From Candidatus Thiodiazotropha sp. (ex Monitilora ramsayi) (lineage in GTDB: Bacteria; Pseudomonadota; Gammaproteobacteria; Chromatiales; Chromatiaceae), in the NCBI GenBank assembly GCA_025655575.1, contig JAHXIP010000028.1:1-42854 (forward strand): DNA of 42,854 nt. Reading direction: 5' to 3'. A program made the position numbers and the translations under genes. Numbering within the stretch: position 1 is the first letter of the stretch; every line of letters begins with the position of its first letter. The notes under the pieces were generated by a model, which was not told the origin of the DNA, made no database searches, and saw only the letters and a list, made by a program, of their open reading frames with translations. Below are positions 23,141-30,629 of this stretch, in pieces.

Positions 23141-24606
23141 AACATCCCCCGAATCCCTTCCAGAATCTCAACACTCTCGGCATCCAGCGTTTCTATCTCG
23201 TTGATAATCACCTCTGGATCACGCAGGGGTTCTTCATCGACCTTATTTGGATTCTTCACCGACAGGTCAAAGCTATCCTGGTCTACATCGCTAATGCTAA
23301 CTGTCCACGATTCATCGGAATCCGCAAAGCTCGCTTGTAGTTCAACAAATTCTGTCAAGTCGTTGTCATTAAGCGGATTGGTCTTGCCCAGGCTACGGCC
23401 GGGGTCGAGGTGGTAGTACCAGATGTTGCGGGTCGGCGCGCCTTTTTCAAAAAACAGCACTACGGTTTTGACACCGGCACCGAGAAAGGTGCCACCGGGA
23501 CAATCGAGGATGGTATGCAGGTTACAACTTTCCAGTAGTTCCTGGCGCAATGCTTTGGAGGCGTTGTCGGAATTGGACAGGAAGGTGTTTTTAATCACCA
23601 CCGCCGCACGGCCTCCAGCTTTGAGGTTCTTGATAAAGTGTTGCAGGAACAGGAAGGCGGTCTCACCGGTTTTGATAGTGAAGTTCTGCTGCACTTCCTT
23701 GCGTTCCTTACCACCAAAGGGTGGATTGGCGAGGATGACCTCGTAGCGGTCCTTTTCCTGAAGATCATCTGAGTGCTCGGCAAGCGTATTGATGTGAATG
23801 ATATTGGGCGCTTCTATGCCATGCAGGATCAGGTTCATGATGGCAATGACATAGGCGAGGCTTTTCTTTTCCTTGCCGTAGAAGGTTTTGGTTTGCAGTG
23901 TCTTCAACTGGCTGGTAGTGAGCTTTGCCCCTTTACCGTCTTTGTCATAACGCAGATAGTCATAGGACTCACACAGAAAACCCGCCGAGCCGCATGCGCC
24001 ATCGTAGATACGCTCACCAATCTGCGGATTCACCACCTGTATCATGGCGCGAATGAGTGGACGAGGTGTGTAGTACTCACCACCATTACGACCCGCGTTA
24101 CCCATGTTCTTGATCTTGGTCTCGTAGATATGGGATAGCTCGTGCTTTTCTTTCTGTGAGTTAAAACTGAGCGCATCGATATACTCAAGTGCATCTCGCA
24201 GTGAGTAGCCACTGGTGAATTTGTTCTTTATTTCGCCAAAGATCTCACCGATCTTGTATCCGATGGTGTCTGGGCCAGATGCACGTTGCTTGAAGCCGTG
24301 TAGATAAGTGAATAACTCACCGTTCACATAGGCGATTAGGTCATCGCCTGTCATGGCATTGTTGTGGTCAAACTCGCCTGCCGGGGTTTTAGGCGCTGCC
24401 CAGGTGGACCAGCGGTGTGCATCATCAATGATGTATTCATAGGGCTTGCCCTTAAGCTCGGCCTGCAAGGCCTTTTCCTGCTCCAGGTCATCCAGGTACT
24501 TGAGGAACAGCATCCAGGAGGTTTGCTCGGTGTAATCCAGCTCGGTAGTACAGCCAGCCTCTTTCCAGAGGACGTCATCGATATTTTTGAAGGTTTGTTC
24601 GAACAT
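23137..24606 (-). CDS. hsdM: Type I DNA methyltransferase subunit (HsdM)
   Basis: A 489-residue N6-adenine methyltransferase: N-terminal HsdM domain (SWMLFLKYLDDLEQE), then GRNGGEYYTPRPLIRAMI, the SAM-binding ERIYDGACGSAGF and the catalytic ILANPPFGGKE (NPPF). Activity protects host sites set by HsdS. First complete gene of the operon; the collapsed hsdR remnant sits 14 bp upstream on the same strand. Confidence 0.96.
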   Translation of the reverse strand: MFEQTFKNIDDVLWKEAGCTTELDYTEQTSWMLFLKYLDDLEQEKALQAELKGKPYEYIIDDAHRWSTWAAPKTPAGEFDHNNAMTGDDLIAYVNGELFTYLHGFKQRASGPDTIGYKIGEIFGEIKNKFTSGYSLRDALEYIDALSFNSQKEKHELSHIYETKIKNMGNAGRNGGEYYTPRPLIRAMIQVVNPQIGERIYDGACGSAGFLCESYDYLRYDKDGKGAKLTTSQLKTLQTKTFYGKEKKSLAYVIAIMNLILHGIEAPNIIHINTLAEHSDDLQEKDRYEVILANPPFGGKERKEVQQNFTIKTGETAFLFLQHFIKNLKAGGRAAVVIKNTFLSNSDNASKALRQELLESCNLHTILDCPGGTFLGAGVKTVVLFFEKGAPTRNIWYYHLDPGRSLGKTNPLNDNDLTEFVELQASFADSDESWTVSISDVDQDSFDLSVKNPNKVDEEPLRDPEVIINEIETLDAESVEILEGIRGML

Positions 24607-24620
24607 TTATTTCCTTAAGC

Positions 24621-25064
24621 CTAAGCTGCGCGCAAATAAGCCGTATTGTAATTTGAATTCGTTTGGTTTTGATCATTTGCCCCACTTTTGCACGCGCCTA
24701 GGAAATCGACCAGGACAAAGCGGCTTTTGCCGGGGGCATCGGGGGTGAATTTGTGCAATTCGTCGCGGCTGATGATGCGGGTGCCGCGGCCTTTCATTTG
24801 TTCGTAGTAGGCCTGGCTTTTGCACTTCAGAACCCCTTCGGGTTTCATCAAGTATTTCCTACGCTTCGCTTCGGTCACATCGTGCATGAACATGACGCAT
24901 TCCGGGGGCCGGATGTCGGTGTCCATCACAGGTACCGCCACGCCCAGGGATTTATAGAGGTTGATTCGCTTTTTGTCCTGGATGTTCCAGCCCGCGTCGG
25001 TAAGCTTTCGGTCGATCGCTTCGCGGGTTTGGGCATCGAGGACGGTGTAGTCGTTTGGGGTCAT
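24621..25064 (-). pseudogene. Collapsed hsdR remnant
   Basis: A 147-codon open frame in which both ends look like a different R subunit. The start (DAQTREAIDRKLTDAGWNIQ) is an R-subunit N-terminus, and the middle-to-end AYYEQMKGRGTRIISRDEL carries helicase motif VI, followed by KFTPDAPGKSRFVLVDFLG. All of the helicase between is missing, so an in-frame internal deletion has fused the two ends. Unlikely to be active. It indicates an older type I system, possibly replaced by the present hsdR. Confidence 0.7.
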
Positions 25065-25603
25065 GGGCTACACGTGGATTTGATGGTGGCTTTTCCCTGC
25101 CTTGTGCTTTGGAGATCCTCGGGGAGATCAGCGTTTTGTTGTTGTGTTGCTAGGTCTTCCATGAAGGGTCGGGTGTCTGTTTTCTTGAATCTAGCCATTT
25201 CATCTTATTTTTTCTGTCGAATCAATGGAGTAGTAGGTTTTGTATTTGTGGCGTTAGGAATGGGAATTAGATTCTGTTTTGGTGGTTTGCGTGGGAGGGT
25301 GGTTGTTGCGTGTCTCGCGGTATCGACATGGTTGGATCGGCGTGGCCCTAATTTAGGGATCGCTTCCTATTTGGAAGGTAAATCGCTGGGCAAGTTTGTG
25401 ACGATCACGGGCAGTCAATCGAGCCCGTCGATATGAATCTATCCGATGATTTCTTTTTTCATTAGACCGGCGATGCTCTTTTGGTGGCATTCGGGATGAA
25501 TTGGGAGCCGACTTACCTTCTGGGTGAACATCGCCTGTTAAAAAATGAACTCGATTGAGCCCTGCGGGAGGATCGTCGGATGAAAAGGGCGGTTCGAGGA
25601 ATT
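25065..25603. other. Gene-poor region upstream of restriction operon
   Basis: About 540 bp without a convincing gene. The open frames here are antisense or lack ribosome-binding sites. It should hold the promoter of the restriction operon, but I cannot point to hexamers with confidence. Confidence 0.4.
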
Positions 25604-25743
25604 CAGAAAGCGCCTGACGGGATGATTTTTGAAACTGGAGGGATGATTTCTGAAATCCACGCATTCATTTCGGAAACTCGTGAGGATGATTTTGAAACTC
25701 ACGGGTTCTTTTTTGAAACTCGCCGCGCTTTTTTTGAAACTGC
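25604..25743. repeat. Degenerate 21-bp tandem repeat
   Basis: The core TTTTGAAACT recurs near 25630, 25651, 25672, 25692, 25714 and 25735, spaced about 21 bp. On the minus strand the unit reads GTTTCAAAAATCATCCCGTCA-like and encodes degenerate VSKIIPS heptads with one stop. A further pair of like half-units is at about 25845-25885. Confidence 0.65.
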
Positions 25744-25891
25744 CGGGTAGAAAATCGAGGCCGGTGAGGTCCTTTTATCTCGCCGTTGAGTAAAAATCAG
25801 TCAATGGCGAGTCTTTTTTTGACGTGCGCCGGAATAAAAGAGTGGTGAGTTTCAAAAATAGTCCCGCCGGTTTCCGAAATCGTCTCGCTAA

Positions 25892-26036
25892 CCGCCGAAA
25901 AGATCCCGTGAGTTCGAAAAAGAGTGAGGTGGGGTCGAATATTTGAGGGGGGCATTGCCAGCTGGAGTGGGCTGGTTGGGGGGCAGGGTGCTTGGGTTTT
26001 GGTGGGGGGTGGTGCGGCAGGGCCGCACCCTACGGG
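25892..26036. repeat. 145-bp direct repeat, copy A
   Basis: Closely similar (about 87% by eye) to 27569-27713, same orientation. Its last 26 bp are a palindromic repeat GGTGCGGCAGGGCCGCACC. The two copies flank the toxin-antitoxin pair. Confidence 0.85.
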
Positions 26037-26184
26037 CAGTTGTGCGTTTTTCATGATGCTATTTCATTCATTGAGTCAGCGATGCGGGCTGTTTCAAATA
26101 GCGGTGGATATTGAATTAGCGGGCGATCATTTGGTTATCTATGAAATGGGTTGAGGTGCTGGTGTGGTTGCGTTTGAGGGATTT

Positions 26185-26211
26185 GGTGGGGCAGGGCCCC
26201 ACCCTACGGGG
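26185..26211. repeat. Palindromic GC-rich repeat
   Basis: GGTGGGGCAGGGCCCCACC followed by CTACGGGG, a perfect-form copy of the dispersed family. Confidence 0.85.
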
Positions 26212-26240
26212 ATTCGGAGGAATGACGGGTGATGCAGGGG

Positions 26241-26294
26241 TCAGCCGGTCTTATCTGCGGGTTCGGGTTCGCTGGGCTGGTTGACCCGGTTGGG
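26241..26294 (-). pseudogene. Duplicated 3' end of glycosyltransferase gene, copy 1
   Basis: Minus-strand codons read PNRVNQPSEPEPADKTG then stop, against PNRANQASEPEPAEKTG at the true gene end (27793). A preceding palindromic repeat is also shared. No upstream part of the gene is present. Confidence 0.75.
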
Positions 26295-26347
26295 TAACTA
26301 CTAAAGCCAACCGTTTGGTGGTCTTTGTTATGACAACCGCTTTGTCA

Positions 26348-26788
26348 CTATTCAAGCAGTTCCGGTTTGTTTTTCTTTATCCACTGCACAATCTCGGTTT
26401 GCAAGGCCTCGGCATGTGCCACACATTCCTCCACGAGACTGGGTGGGATGATGTCGCCAGAGTAATCCGCAACATTGCGCTGCTTCCGCAGTGCATCCAG
26501 AGCAATGACTGTCTGCTTGTCCAGACCGATGGTCTGGCTGAGCGACTGGATCATGGTCATGTGGTGGCCCGGCTTGCTGGTTAAGGTTCTATAGCCATTG
26601 ACCTGCAATGCTACGCTGGCCATCTGCATAATGGCTTTATAAGCAGCGTCAAATTGGTTTTCGGCGCTGATTTCAGTTACATGGGCATCAGCGATATTGC
26701 GACTGGCTGCTGAGAGTAATCGACCGATCACTGCCGCATCCACTGTAATCCTTTCCAGACTTTTTCCGACAAGATTATCCAAGCTCAT
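26348..26788 (-). CDS. HEPN-like partner of nucleotidyltransferase
   Basis: A 146-residue helical protein. The core ALDALRKQRNVADYSGD resembles the HEPN motif region (Arg-Asn...Tyr), although the His of the RNase form (RX4-6H) is replaced by Asp, so nuclease activity is doubtful. It overlaps the upstream nucleotidyltransferase gene by 14 bp, the arrangement of MNT/HEPN toxin-antitoxin pairs. Which of the two is toxic cannot be read here. Confidence 0.65.
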   Translation of the reverse strand: MSLDNLVGKSLERITVDAAVIGRLLSAASRNIADAHVTEISAENQFDAAYKAIMQMASVALQVNGYRTLTSKPGHHMTMIQSLSQTIGLDKQTVIALDALRKQRNVADYSGDIIPPSLVEECVAHAEALQTEIVQWIKKNKPELLE

Positions 26789-27356
26789 CCTTTCCTCCCA
26801 TCACGTCCATTCGTGGTTTTGTCATCACATCCCTTATGAAGGCATCGTTATCCTTCTCTAGCTTGGCCCATTCACTCTTTCGGAAGATCTTTGGGTTCAC
26901 CTCTCGTCCCAACGCTTTCTGTATCGAGTAAAGGGTGTTCGCAACCTCTGAAAAACTCACTTCACCAATGATCATCAGGTCGATATCACTCGCTGATGAC
27001 TCCTTGCCGCTGGCTATTGAGCCGAACACGAAGGCCCAGTCTATCTTCTTGTGCAAGGGTGACAAGGCCTGACGGATGGGGTCGGCCAGGCCAACTGTCT
27101 TTTTGATGATGGTGATTAGCTCTGCATAAATTGGGCATTCAGGGTTGGCTTGATAGTGGTGCTGGTTGCCGATCTTGGTCATATGTAAGATGCCGGCGGC
27201 CAGCATGCGGTCCAGCTCTCTTTTGATGGTCGCTACCCCCATGCCTGTCTGGCGCAGAATCTCTTTAAGATAAAAGCTCTTGTCCGGTTGCCCATACAAC
27301 AGCCCCAACACCTTTTGCTGTGTCTCGGTAAACAGGGCGTCGCTTAGTTGGCTCAT
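26775..27356 (-). CDS. Winged-helix nucleotidyltransferase (MNT-like)
   Basis: A 193-residue fusion. Residues 1-80 form a winged helix (FYLKEILRQTGMGVATIKRELDRMLAAGIL). Residues 100-175 form a minimal nucleotidyltransferase: WAFVFGSIASGKESSASDIDLMIIG has the GS...G and DxD metal residues. It starts 17 bp from a double palindromic operator, which the winged helix probably binds to control its own pair. Confidence 0.85.
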   Translation of the reverse strand: MSQLSDALFTETQQKVLGLLYGQPDKSFYLKEILRQTGMGVATIKRELDRMLAAGILHMTKIGNQHHYQANPECPIYAELITIIKKTVGLADPIRQALSPLHKKIDWAFVFGSIASGKESSASDIDLMIIGEVSFSEVANTLYSIQKALGREVNPKIFRKSEWAKLEKDNDAFIRDVMTKPRMDVMGGKDELG

Positions 27357-27372
27357 CGGGATTGCCTGGATA

Positions 27373-27417
27373 ATAGTTCATATTTGATGAACGATAGTTC
27401 ATTTAAAGTGAACTATC
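27373..27417 (-). promoter_or_regulatory. Tandem operator of MNT-HEPN pair
   Basis: Two palindromes of the same design, GTTCA-7 nt-TGAAC: site 1 at 27376-27392 and site 2 at 27397-27413 (arms GATAGTTCA and TGAACTATC, 9 bp each). Centres are 21 bp apart, two helical turns, so two dimers could bind on one DNA face. Confidence 0.85.
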
Positions 27418-27480
27418 AACCCTGCAGCGCTTTAAATGCAAAGAGTAGGTTGGGTTAGTAATTAGGTGTCGGAGGCTGGT

Positions 27481-27534
27481 TCAGCCGGTCTTTTCAGCCG
27501 GCTCTGCCTCGATGGCCTCATGCGGTTGGATAGC
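27481..27534 (-). pseudogene. Duplicated 3' end of glycosyltransferase gene, copy 2
   Basis: Minus-strand codons AIQPHEAIEAEPAEKTG then stop, matching the IQPNRANQASEPEPAEKTG end of the gene at 27793. A palindromic repeat follows at 27540, as at the true gene. Confidence 0.7.
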
Positions 27535-27539
27535 CTGGT

Positions 27540-27565
27540 GGTGGGGCAGGGTCCCACCCTACGGG
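27540..27565. repeat. Palindromic GC-rich repeat
   Basis: GGTGGGGCAGGGTCCCACC plus CTACGGG; one-base variant of the dispersed family. Confidence 0.8.
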
Positions 27566-27568
27566 CTG

Positions 27569-27713
27569 GCCGCAGAAAAGATCCCGTGAGGTCGAGAAAG
27601 GGTGTTGTGGGGTCGAATATTTAAGGGGGTCATTGCCGGTGGGAGTGGGCTGGTTGGGGGGCAGGGTGATTGGTTTTGGTGGGGATTGGTGCGGCAGGGC
27701 CGCACCCTACGGG
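27569..27713. repeat. 145-bp direct repeat, copy B
   Basis: Second copy of the segment at 25892-26036, ending in its own palindromic repeat (27688-27714). Together they bracket 1.5 kb with the toxin-antitoxin pair. Confidence 0.85.
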
Positions 27714-27757
27714 GCCGGTGACCAGTCGATTGGTGAGGGGATGCGTTCGGGTGGTTT

Positions 27758-27784
27758 GGTGGGGCAGGGCCCCACCCTACGGGG
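27758..27784. repeat. Palindromic GC-rich repeat
   Basis: Perfect-form copy GGTGGGGCAGGGCCCCACC, 9 bp past the glycosyltransferase stop; could end that transcript. Confidence 0.85.
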
Positions 27785-27792
27785 ATGGCGGG

Positions 27793-28833
27793 TCATCCGG
27801 TTTTTTCTGCGGGTTCGGGTTCGCTGGCCTGGTTGGCCCGGTTGGGTTGGATCAGTGAGAGAAACTGCCGTGTGCATGCCTCCCAGGAGTAGCCTTCGGC
27901 GAAGATGCGGCACTGTCTGCGGTCGACTTTGAGGGCCTTTTCGGCGGCGGTCTGCAGGTCTTCGTCCATCCAGCCGTTGATGCCGTTTTTGATCACGTCG
28001 AGGGGGCCTTCGACGGGGTAGGTGGCGACGGGGACGCCGCAGGCCATGGCTTCGAGCATGACCAAGCCGAAGGTGTCGGTTTTGCTGGGGAAGACCATGA
28101 CGTCGGCGGAGGCGAGGTGTCTTGCCAGGTCGCCGTTTTCCCGGTAGCCGAGGAAGTGGGCTTCGGGGTATTGTTTTTTCAGATCTTCCAGGGCGGGACC
28201 GTTTCCGATGACAACCTTGGAGCCGGGCAGGTCGAGGTCGAGGAAGTCGGTGATGTTCTTTTCCACCGCCACCCGGCCAAGGTAGATGGCGATGGGGCGG
28301 GGCAGGTTCATGACCGACGCCTCCTGCGGTACGAAGTGTTTGATGTCGACGCCGCGGGTCCAGTATTTGAGATTCTTGAAGCCGTGTTCCTGCAGGGTCT
28401 TCTTCATGGAGCTGGTGGCCACCATGGTCAGTACCGCCTTTTTGTGGAAGGTTCTGACGAAGGCGTAGGAGAGGACCAGCGGGATGGGCGCTCTCAATCG
28501 CACGTACTCGGGGAAGCGGGTGTGGTAGGTGCTGGTGTAGGGAAAGTCGTTGCGCAGACAGTAGCGCCGTCCGGCCCAGCCCAAGGGACCCTCGGTGGAG
28601 ATGTGGATGGCGTCGGGCTGAAACTCGTCGAGCATCCCCTTCAGTTTGCGATAGGGGAATAGCACCAGGGGGATGTCCGGGTAGGTCGGCATCGGCACGC
28701 TGCGAAACGCCTCCGGGTTGATGCAGAGGACTTCGTGTCCCCACTCACGCAGCAGGGTGATGGTCTTGTTGAGGGTTCTGACGACGCCGTTAACTTGTGG
28801 GTACCACGCGTCCGTTACTATCGCTATCCGCAT
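27793..28833 (-). CDS. GT4-family glycosyltransferase
   Basis: A 346-residue GT-B glycosyltransferase. N-terminus MRIAIVTDAWYPQVNGVVRTL with the glycine loop; C-terminal half IAIYLGRVAVEKNI and FPSKTDTFGLVMLEAMACGVPV, the ESxxEG-like donor loop (EPGTDTFG type) seen in mannosyl- and sulfoquinovosyl-type transferases. It lacks transmembrane segments. It overlaps the LpxH-like gene by 44 bp, so both are co-expressed, likely in envelope glycolipid synthesis. Confidence 0.9.
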   Translation of the reverse strand: MRIAIVTDAWYPQVNGVVRTLNKTITLLREWGHEVLCINPEAFRSVPMPTYPDIPLVLFPYRKLKGMLDEFQPDAIHISTEGPLGWAGRRYCLRNDFPYTSTYHTRFPEYVRLRAPIPLVLSYAFVRTFHKKAVLTMVATSSMKKTLQEHGFKNLKYWTRGVDIKHFVPQEASVMNLPRPIAIYLGRVAVEKNITDFLDLDLPGSKVVIGNGPALEDLKKQYPEAHFLGYRENGDLARHLASADVMVFPSKTDTFGLVMLEAMACGVPVATYPVEGPLDVIKNGINGWMDEDLQTAAEKALKVDRRQCRIFAEGYSWEACTRQFLSLIQPNRANQASEPEPAEKTG

Positions 28834-29605
28834 ATTGCTCTTCTTTCCGATCTAAAAGTTGTAATGATTCGTCGACCCAGTGGATGAGTCGCAGGGTGCC
28901 GTCGGCTTCTTCGGCCAGGGCGGTGCAGCTCTCCACCCAGTCGCCGCAGTTGGCGTAGGTGATACCGTCGAAATCTGAGATCACCGCATGGTGGATGTGG
29001 CCGCAGATGACGCCGTCCATGCCCCGTTCGCGGGCGGCGTGGATGACAGCGGTCTCGAAGTTGCCCACATATTTCACTGCCTCTTTCACCTGCTTCTTCA
29101 GATAGGCGGAAAGAGACCAGTAGCGAAAGCCGAGACGCCGCCGGGCCACGTTGAACCAGCGGTTGAGCCAGAGCAGCAGGTCGTAGGCGCCGCTGCCCAG
29201 GTGGGCCAGCCACTTGTTGTTCATCACCACGCAGTCGAACTCGTCTCCGTGGATGACAAGGAAACGTTTGCCGTCCGCGGTCTCGTGCACCGCCTCCTGG
29301 CGAACGTCGACGCCGGAGAAGTGGAAGCTCAAGTAGTCGCGGAAGAGTTCGTCGTGGTTGCCGGGCACATAGATTACCCGGGTGCCACGCCTTGCCTTGT
29401 CGAGCACCAGACGGACGATCTCGTTGTTGATCGCGGGCCAGTGCCAGCCCGATTTCATCTTCCACACATCGAAGATGTCCCCCACCAGATAGAGGGAATC
29501 GCATTCGTTATGTTTGAGGAAGTCGAGGAGATATTCGGTTCTGGCGGCTCTGAGGCCAAGGTGGGTATCGGATAAGAAGAGACTCTTATATTTCAGTGTC
29601 ATCAT
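28790..29605 (-). CDS. LpxH-like metallophosphoesterase
   Basis: A 271-residue calcineurin-like hydrolase: SDTHLG, VGDIFDVW, VPGNHDELF, IHGDEFDCV and CGHIHHAVI are the five metal-binding blocks. The family is UDP-2,3-diacylglucosamine diphosphatase-like, but C-terminal extent and the GT4 neighbour leave a broader UDP- or lipid-phosphate role open. Start is MMTLKYKSLFLSD. Cytosolic, membrane-associated by family. Confidence 0.85.
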   Translation of the reverse strand: MMTLKYKSLFLSDTHLGLRAARTEYLLDFLKHNECDSLYLVGDIFDVWKMKSGWHWPAINNEIVRLVLDKARRGTRVIYVPGNHDELFRDYLSFHFSGVDVRQEAVHETADGKRFLVIHGDEFDCVVMNNKWLAHLGSGAYDLLLWLNRWFNVARRRLGFRYWSLSAYLKKQVKEAVKYVGNFETAVIHAARERGMDGVICGHIHHAVISDFDGITYANCGDWVESCTALAEEADGTLRLIHWVDESLQLLDRKEEQYADSDSNGRVVPTS

Positions 29606-29623
29606 CGTATTCCATGCTTGACT

Positions 29624-29635
29624 TGGTGCGCACCA
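29624..29635. promoter_or_regulatory. Palindrome between divergent genes
   Basis: TGGTGCGCACCA, a perfect 12-bp palindrome, between lpxH-like (minus) and dgkA (plus). It could be a shared operator. Confidence 0.4.
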
Positions 29636-29728
29636 TAGAGCCCCTCTGTTGCAACGATGTGAGTGTGAGATGATTTATTTATGACAGTGTCGATTTTTAG
29701 CGACTAAGCTGGTAGAAGTGCCGGCACT

Positions 29729-30097
29729 ATGGTGATGCAAACTGAAAAAAATGTTGGGCTCCGTCGTCTGATCAACGCCTTGCGCTGGACGATCAAGGGG
29801 TTTCGTTCGACTTATATGAATGAGGAGGCGTTTCGCCAGGAGGTCACTCTCTTCCTGGTACTGGCGCCGTTGGGACTCTGGCTGGGAGATAACGGTATCG
29901 AACGGGCGCTGTTGGTAGGCCCGCTGCTGATCGTGCTGATTGTGGAGCTGATCAATAGTGCCATTGAGTCCATCGTCGACCGCATAAGCACGGAACAGCA
30001 CAAACTCTCAGGGCGCGCGAAAGACCAGGGTTCCGCGGCGGTTTTTATCTCGCTGGTGCTGGTTGTGGTGTGCTGGGTTCTGGTACTGTTCAATTGA
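29729..30097 (+). CDS. dgkA: Diacylglycerol kinase DgkA
   Basis: A 122-residue integral membrane kinase with three helices (VTLFLVLAPLGLWLG, ALLVGPLLIVLIVELINSAIE, AAVFISLVLVVVCWVLVLF). NEEAFRQE, ELINSAIESIVDRIS and HKLSGRAKDQGSAAV are the active-site blocks. It recycles diacylglycerol into phosphatidate. First gene of a mostly tight plus-strand run. Confidence 0.95.
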   Translation: MVMQTEKNVGLRRLINALRWTIKGFRSTYMNEEAFRQEVTLFLVLAPLGLWLGDNGIERALLVGPLLIVLIVELINSAIESIVDRISTEQHKLSGRAKDQGSAAVFISLVLVVVCWVLVLFN

Positions 30098-30139
30098 TGT
30101 CATCAATCTGTCACACGGCTATTTCATTATGACCGACCT

Positions 30140-30628
30140 ATGAATCAAGTCTCACCACTCGAGGGCCTGGAGCCGCAGATTCGCAATGCGGTACGTGCGG
30201 TGGTTGTGCGCGAGGGTGCGGTACTGATGCAGAAGAAGTGGGCGGAGGCTCGGGGCACCTGGTACACCCTTCCCGGTGGTGGGCAGGATGTGCAGGAGAC
30301 GATGGAGGCCGCGTTGATCCGCGAGTGTGAAGAGGAGATCGGCACTCGGGTTCAGGTCGGTGCACTGCTCTCGGTGGCGGACTTTTTCAAGCAGCGTGAC
30401 AAGACCTTTCCCTCTGTCAGACATGTGATTGAATTCTATTTCGCCTGTGAGGTTACAGATGGCTACCAGCCCGCTTCCGGTCCCCATCCGGATAAGCATC
30501 AGGTGGATGTGGTCTGGTTGCCGATCGCCGAGCTCAGTGAAGTGGCGCTGTTTCCGAAAGACCTTGCGCTTCATCTGCCGACGCTCATCAACGAGGGCGT
30601 GCAAGGCTACCTGGGTGTGATCGACTGA
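30140..30628 (+). CDS. NUDIX hydrolase
   Basis: A 162-residue protein with NUDIX box: LPGGGQDVQETMEAALIREC followed by EEEIG, so G-x5-E-x7-REUxEExGU is complete. N-terminus VRAVVVREGAVLMQKKW is the usual first strand. Substrate, likely a nucleotide diphosphate derivative, is unknown. It ends 2 bp before the PhoU-APH gene. Confidence 0.9.
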   Translation: MNQVSPLEGLEPQIRNAVRAVVVREGAVLMQKKWAEARGTWYTLPGGGQDVQETMEAALIRECEEEIGTRVQVGALLSVADFFKQRDKTFPSVRHVIEFYFACEVTDGYQPASGPHPDKHQVDVVWLPIAELSEVALFPKDLALHLPTLINEGVQGYLGVID

Positions 30629-30629
30629 T

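Noticed and set aside
24753..25436. A 227-codon plus-strand frame
   Set aside because: Antisense to the hsdR remnant and then low-complexity; no ribosome-binding site or family motif.
25604..25743. CRISPR array
   Set aside because: The 21-bp units are degenerate and contiguous, with no unique spacers and no cas genes.
27707..29504. Long overlapping frames (345 and 226 codons) on the minus strand
   Set aside because: Arg/Pro-rich shadows of the glycosyltransferase and LpxH-like genes in GC-rich DNA.
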